Assembly: GCF_009826895.1 (NCBI RefSeq)
Contig: NZ_WUMV01000002.1
Coordinates: 248,001 to 312,000, forward strand
DNA length: 64,000 nucleotides
Reading direction: 5' to 3'
Source of the DNA: Stappia sediminis
GTDB lineage: Bacteria > Pseudomonadota > Alphaproteobacteria > Rhizobiales > Stappiaceae
Within the stretch, counting starts at the first letter, position 1; each line of letters starts with the position of its first letter. Both the position numbers and the translations under genes were made by a program. Shown here piece by piece: positions 61,206 through 64,000 of this stretch. The notes below the pieces were generated by a model. The model was not told the origin of the DNA, searched no databases, and worked only from the letters and a program-made list of their open reading frames with translations.

Positions 61206-62006
61206 TTATTTTTCTTTCTCGCCGGCGTGCTGATGTTCTTCGACTGAATGGATGATGTCCTCGATCTCTTCCTCATCGATGATGGCGTGATGCTCGGGAA
61301 GCTTGTTCCAGTCGGCAACCAGATTGAACAGCGCCTGAATGGCCACAAGCAGGATGATCAGCAGGATCATGGGTTTGAGCGTCGCCGGAATGGGAGGATC
61401 GAAGGCCGTGCCGAAGGTTTCCCAACGCAATAGCTTCGCCATTGCCTCGTTGTAGCTGCCGTAGATCATGGCGAGCGCGAACGCGAGGATCAGCAAGGCT
61501 GAAATCACGTCGCACAATCGCTGAATGTTTCGGGGAAGAACGTCGTAGAGAAGATAGATGCGAATGTGGCTTCGCTGCTGCATCGCGTAGAGGCCGGCGA
61601 GCAAAAAGATGAAACCTGCCATCCAGAGGGACAGTTCGTTCGCCCAAAGCGTTGGCCGCTCGAAGACGTACCGCAGAACAACTTCGTAAAACATGACCGA
61701 AACGAGAATAACGATCAAAAGCATCGTCGATCGCCCGAGGAATATGCTGACGCGGTCGAAGAAGGTTTCGACGTTCCCTTCGCCGGCCGTCGTTTCCGCG
61801 GTTGCGATTCCCATCACGAGAGAGGCGGCGGCAACGAGCATGATGATGAAATCAACAATGCCTGCAGGTGAATTCTGGGAATTGAGGGCATCGTTCCCGA
61901 GCCCGAAAAATACGAGGAACTGCGGAAAGTACCATATCAAGTAACCAAGGCTGGCGACGAATATCGTTGGCCAGAGCATATCCTTGGCGGAGCCGGACCT
62001 GTGCAT
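61206..62006 (-). CDS. TRAP transporter small permease (DctQ), extended
   Basis: The 266-residue protein has the DctQ core (about residues 85-240: MLLIVILVSVMFYEVVLRYVFERPTLWANELSLWMAGFIFLLAGLYAMQQRSHIRI in part) with four spans. It also has about 75 extra N-terminal residues with two added spans (WPTIFVASLGYLIWYFPQFL and IVDFIIMLVAAASLVMG) and an acidic His-rich tail. Normal DctQ is 160-200 residues. GAGGGA precedes ATG 62006. It links periplasmic DctP to DctM. Confidence 0.87.
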   Translation of the reverse strand: MHRSGSAKDMLWPTIFVASLGYLIWYFPQFLVFFGLGNDALNSQNSPAGIVDFIIMLVAAASLVMGIATAETTAGEGNVETFFDRVSIFLGRSTMLLIVILVSVMFYEVVLRYVFERPTLWANELSLWMAGFIFLLAGLYAMQQRSHIRIYLLYDVLPRNIQRLCDVISALLILAFALAMIYGSYNEAMAKLLRWETFGTAFDPPIPATLKPMILLIILLVAIQALFNLVADWNKLPEHHAIIDEEEIEDIIHSVEEHQHAGEKEK

Positions 62007-62042
62007 CGCGGTCCCTCTGAAGCTTTGAGCTGGAAATTGATA

Positions 62043-62067
62043 GGCAAGCTCCGGGTCGGAGCTTGCC
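62043..62067 (-). promoter_or_regulatory. stem-loop between dctP and dctQ
   Basis: GGCAAGCTCC (62043-62052) and GGAGCTTGCC (62058-62067) form a 10-base perfect stem with a 5-base loop, about 20 bases after the dctP stop on the minus strand. TATCAATTT follows instead of a run of T. It likely protects the dctP message or partly terminates transcription. Confidence 0.65.
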
Positions 62068-62088
62068 TTGTTTGACGTGGCTTCGGTC

Positions 62089-63096
62089 TTAGTTCGCGAC
62101 GAGACCGAGCTTTTTCAGGAAGGCCATATGGCTATCGACGAGCGCACGCGCTTCCGGTGTCTTCTCGGCCCAACCTTGCCATGCCTTCTGGGCAGCAGCG
62201 CGGAAGGCGGCGCGGTCTTCGGGCGACCAGTCGTAAAGGGTGACACCCTGTTCGCGCAGTTTCGCGGCTGCCTCGTTGTTGGCCACCTCGAATGTCAGCG
62301 CGGTCTGGAACGCCAGCTTCTGCATCGCCGTATCGATGATGCGCCTTTGCTGATCGGTAAGACTGTCCCACTTGTCCTTACGGCAAGCAAGATGATCGGA
62401 CGGCATCGAGTGGAAGCCGGGATAAGTGGCGTGCTTGACGAGGTCGTAGAGACCGAGGCCCACATTGTTCGCCAATCCGCTGGCATCCGCGCCGTCGATA
62501 ATTCCGGTTTCAAGCGCGGTGAAGATTTCGGTGAAGTCCATCACCACCGGCTTGGCTCCCATTTCGGCGAAAATCTCGGTCTCGAGACCCGGCGGAGAGC
62601 GGAACTTCCAGTCCTTGAGGTCGGCGGGGCCTGCAATCGGCTTAGACGACGACATGGATTCCTGACCGTAGATCCACCAACCCACCAGTTTCATGTTGTA
62701 CGTGTTGTAAAGGGCGTCGGCAGCTTCGAAGCCGCCGTTGTAGAGCCAGGCGTACTGCTGCCAGGGCGTATCGTATCCGCCCATGATGTCGCCCACAAAC
62801 TGGAACGCGGGGTTCTTGCCGGTCTGATAGGCGCCGCCGGTCATGTCGCAGTCCAGGATGCCGTTTGCCGCGGCATCGAACGTTTCAACCGATTTAACGA
62901 CCGACGATGAATAAAACATCTCGATCTGAATATCGCCGCCGGACATGGTCTGGACGTCGTCCACGAATTGCGCGGCGAGCTTGCCGGAAACCGTTTCGGG
63001 TGCGTAGTGCGTCTGGATACGCAGCGTTTCCGCAGCCGCCGGACCCGCCAGAAGCGCGGACACTGCGACCGATGTGATCAGCGTCTTGATATTCAT
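62089..63096 (-). CDS. TRAP transporter substrate-binding protein (DctP)
   Basis: The 335-residue periplasmic protein has a signal peptide (residues 1-22, LLAGPAAAE) and the DctP fold: RIQTHYAPETVSGKLAAQFVDDV, then the ligand-binding segment LKDWKFRSPPGLETEIFAEMGA, where the Arg of FRSPPG is the expected carboxylate contact. The segment AYLYNGGFEA-like region near residue 115 (QYAWLYNGGFEAAD) resembles binding proteins for mannitol- or solute-type acids. ATG 63096 follows GGGAGGAAAA; the frame's extension to 63183 crosses the operator. It leads the TRAP operon. Confidence 0.9.
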   Translation of the reverse strand: MNIKTLITSVAVSALLAGPAAAETLRIQTHYAPETVSGKLAAQFVDDVQTMSGGDIQIEMFYSSSVVKSVETFDAAANGILDCDMTGGAYQTGKNPAFQFVGDIMGGYDTPWQQYAWLYNGGFEAADALYNTYNMKLVGWWIYGQESMSSSKPIAGPADLKDWKFRSPPGLETEIFAEMGAKPVVMDFTEIFTALETGIIDGADASGLANNVGLGLYDLVKHATYPGFHSMPSDHLACRKDKWDSLTDQQRRIIDTAMQKLAFQTALTFEVANNEAAAKLREQGVTLYDWSPEDRAAFRAAAQKAWQGWAEKTPEARALVDSHMAFLKKLGLVAN

Positions 63097-63167
63097 TTTT
63101 CCTCCCTTCGGCTTATGCCGAATTCGTTGTTCGCGTGGTGGTGTGCGACGAAGTGCCGCCACCTTGC

Positions 63168-63179
63168 ATGGTATACCAT
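63168..63179. promoter_or_regulatory. GntR operator ATGGTATACCAT (copy 3)
   Basis: This perfect 12-base palindrome lies 72 bases upstream of dctP, with the same TGGTATACCA core as the sites at 54150, 57549 and 63224. It is well placed to repress the TRAP operon. Confidence 0.8.
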
Positions 63180-63223
63180 ACATGCGGGAACGCTAGCCAA
63201 ACCGGCCTCGACAATCAATTGTT

Positions 63224-63237
63224 TTTGGTATACCAAA
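63224..63237. promoter_or_regulatory. GntR operator TTTGGTATACCAAA (copy 4)
   Basis: This perfect 14-base palindrome is centred 57 bases from copy 3 and lies 81 bases before the GntR gene start. Two sites in one divergent promoter suggest cooperative or looping control of both the regulator and the TRAP operon. Confidence 0.8.
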
Positions 63238-63317
63238 TTTCCATTGTTGAAATTCAATTGCCGACGCAAGGAGAGGCGGGGCGAGGGGCGAACATGCTTC
63301 TGTGAGTTGGAACAAAA

Positions 63318-63971
63318 ATGGAACAGTCACAGCCCCTCGCGGAACGTATTGCCAATCAACTGCGCCGCCATATCCTGCTTGGCAGTCTTGCGCCGGGTGT
63401 AAGCATCAAGGAGCGCGATAACGCCGAAGAGCTTGGCGTCAGCCGAACTCCTATGCGTGAGGCGATCAGAATTCTCGCCAAGGAAGGGCTTGTGGTTCTG
63501 CGCCCGGCACGCAGTCCGATCGTAGCCGCACCCTCGCTGAAGGAAGTGTCGGACGATCTTGAGGTCATGAGCGCTCTGGAAGTCCTCTCCGGCCGGCTGG
63601 CCTGCAAGAACGCGACTCCCGAAGATCTTGCGGAAATCGAACGTCTTTATCAGAAGATGCTGGATACTGCCCGCAATGGCGATTCCGTCGATCTTTTCGA
63701 GGTCGATATGGATTTTCATCGCGCGATCGCGGCGGCTTCCCACAACAAATCCCTCGCCGAGACGCACTCCGCCTATGTCGCCCGGCTATGGCGAACTCGA
63801 TATCTTTCCGCCAGTATAAAGAGCGACAGGGATCGGTCACTGCGCCAGCACGGAGAGATCGTGCGGGGGTTGAAAGCTCGCGATGCGCGTTTCGTTGCTA
63901 AGGAAATCGGAAGCCACATCAGGCATGTGGTTACGAACGTCGCGGACCTGTTCGATGAACGCGAAGCCTGA
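63318..63971 (+). CDS. GntR-family (FadR subfamily) regulator of the second sugar-acid regulon
   Basis: The 217-residue regulator has an N-terminal winged helix (about residues 5-70: LAERIANQLRRHILLG, ELGVSRTPMREAIRILAKEGLV) and a C-terminal FCD domain with metal-site residues in VDMDFHRAIAAA (Asp, His), QHGEIVRGL and SHIRHVV. It is divergent from the TRAP operon with two TGGTATACCA palindromes between, and the same palindrome marks two other promoters at 54 and 57 kb. It is therefore the likely master regulator of 50282-63971. The effector is probably a sugar acid or keto-deoxy acid. Confidence 0.92.
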   Translation: MEQSQPLAERIANQLRRHILLGSLAPGVSIKERDNAEELGVSRTPMREAIRILAKEGLVVLRPARSPIVAAPSLKEVSDDLEVMSALEVLSGRLACKNATPEDLAEIERLYQKMLDTARNGDSVDLFEVDMDFHRAIAAASHNKSLAETHSAYVARLWRTRYLSASIKSDRDRSLRQHGEIVRGLKARDARFVAKEIGSHIRHVVTNVADLFDEREA

Positions 63972-64000
63972 ACAGGCGGTCGACGGGACGCCGCGCCGAT

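Noticed and set aside
1-64000. CRISPR arrays, insertion sequences, prophage or integrative element
   Set aside because: No regularly spaced direct repeats, transposase, integrase or att-like duplication of the tRNA-Ser 3' end was seen.

Overview
The window looks like chromosome of a GC-rich alphaproteobacterium, most likely of the order Hyphomicrobiales (rhizobia and relatives). The evidence is a C4-pathway 5-aminolevulinate synthase (hemA), an Agrobacterium-type chvE-gguA-gguB-gguC set with a divergent LysR regulator, a rhizobial iolR/iolCDEB layout with GGAA-N6-TTCC operators, and many TRAP and ABC sugar(-acid) transporters. No insertion sequence, integrase, phage gene or CRISPR array was seen. 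The genus cannot be fixed from the sequence alone.

Layout. 1-3850: end of a Sel1-like gene, tRNA-Ser(GCT), and a large SAM/adenylate-cyclase/ATPase/TPR protein. 4107-16473: a complete myo-inositol locus. A leftward operon (Gfo/Idh oxidoreductase, iolG, TIM-barrel isomerase) diverges from iolR, which is followed by an inositol-type ABC transporter and iolC-iolD-iolE-iolB. Two near-identical palindromes flank iolR. 16554-27159: a sugar-acid locus with M20 amidohydrolase, UxaA/GarD-type dehydratase, RraA-fold protein, IlvD/Edd dehydratase, a 40-residue membrane peptide, a fused TRAP permease and DctP, divergent from a GntR regulator and a DapA-family lyase. 27285-37703: one long leftward operon for aldose uptake and non-phosphorylative oxidation (chvE, gguA, gguB, gguC, L-arabinonate dehydratase, aldose 1-dehydrogenase, ketoglutarate-semialdehyde dehydrogenase), with a divergent gbpR-like LysR gene.

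37752-46517: a leftward series of uncharacterised envelope genes: a small secreted protein, an eight-haem c-type cytochrome with HEAT/TPR tail, an unknown 187-residue protein, DUF2950 and DUF3300 proteins, two response regulators and a histidine kinase with a substrate-binding-protein-like sensor. An arylsulfatase (47039) and hemA (48963) follow, each closed by a strong terminator. 50282-63971: a second sugar-acid regulon: XylX-like and L-KDA-dehydratase-like enzymes, LysE exporter, polyol/idonate-type dehydrogenase, gluconate-5-dehydrogenase-like SDR, PhyH-type dioxygenase, AzlCD, a second SDR, a 3-hydroxyisobutyrate-dehydrogenase-family enzyme, a three-gene TRAP transporter and a GntR regulator. 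Four copies of the palindrome TGGTATACCA sit in its divergent promoters.

How it fits together: three local regulators (IolR and two GntR proteins) plus a LysR protein each appear to have their own operator type, and each controls one transporter with the catabolic enzymes beside it. The two pentonate routes should converge on 2-oxoglutarate semialdehyde, whose only obvious dehydrogenase lies in the chvE operon, so the clusters are probably metabolically linked. The least explained parts are the octahaem/DUF2950/DUF3300/two-component block and the substrate of the TGGTATACCA regulon.
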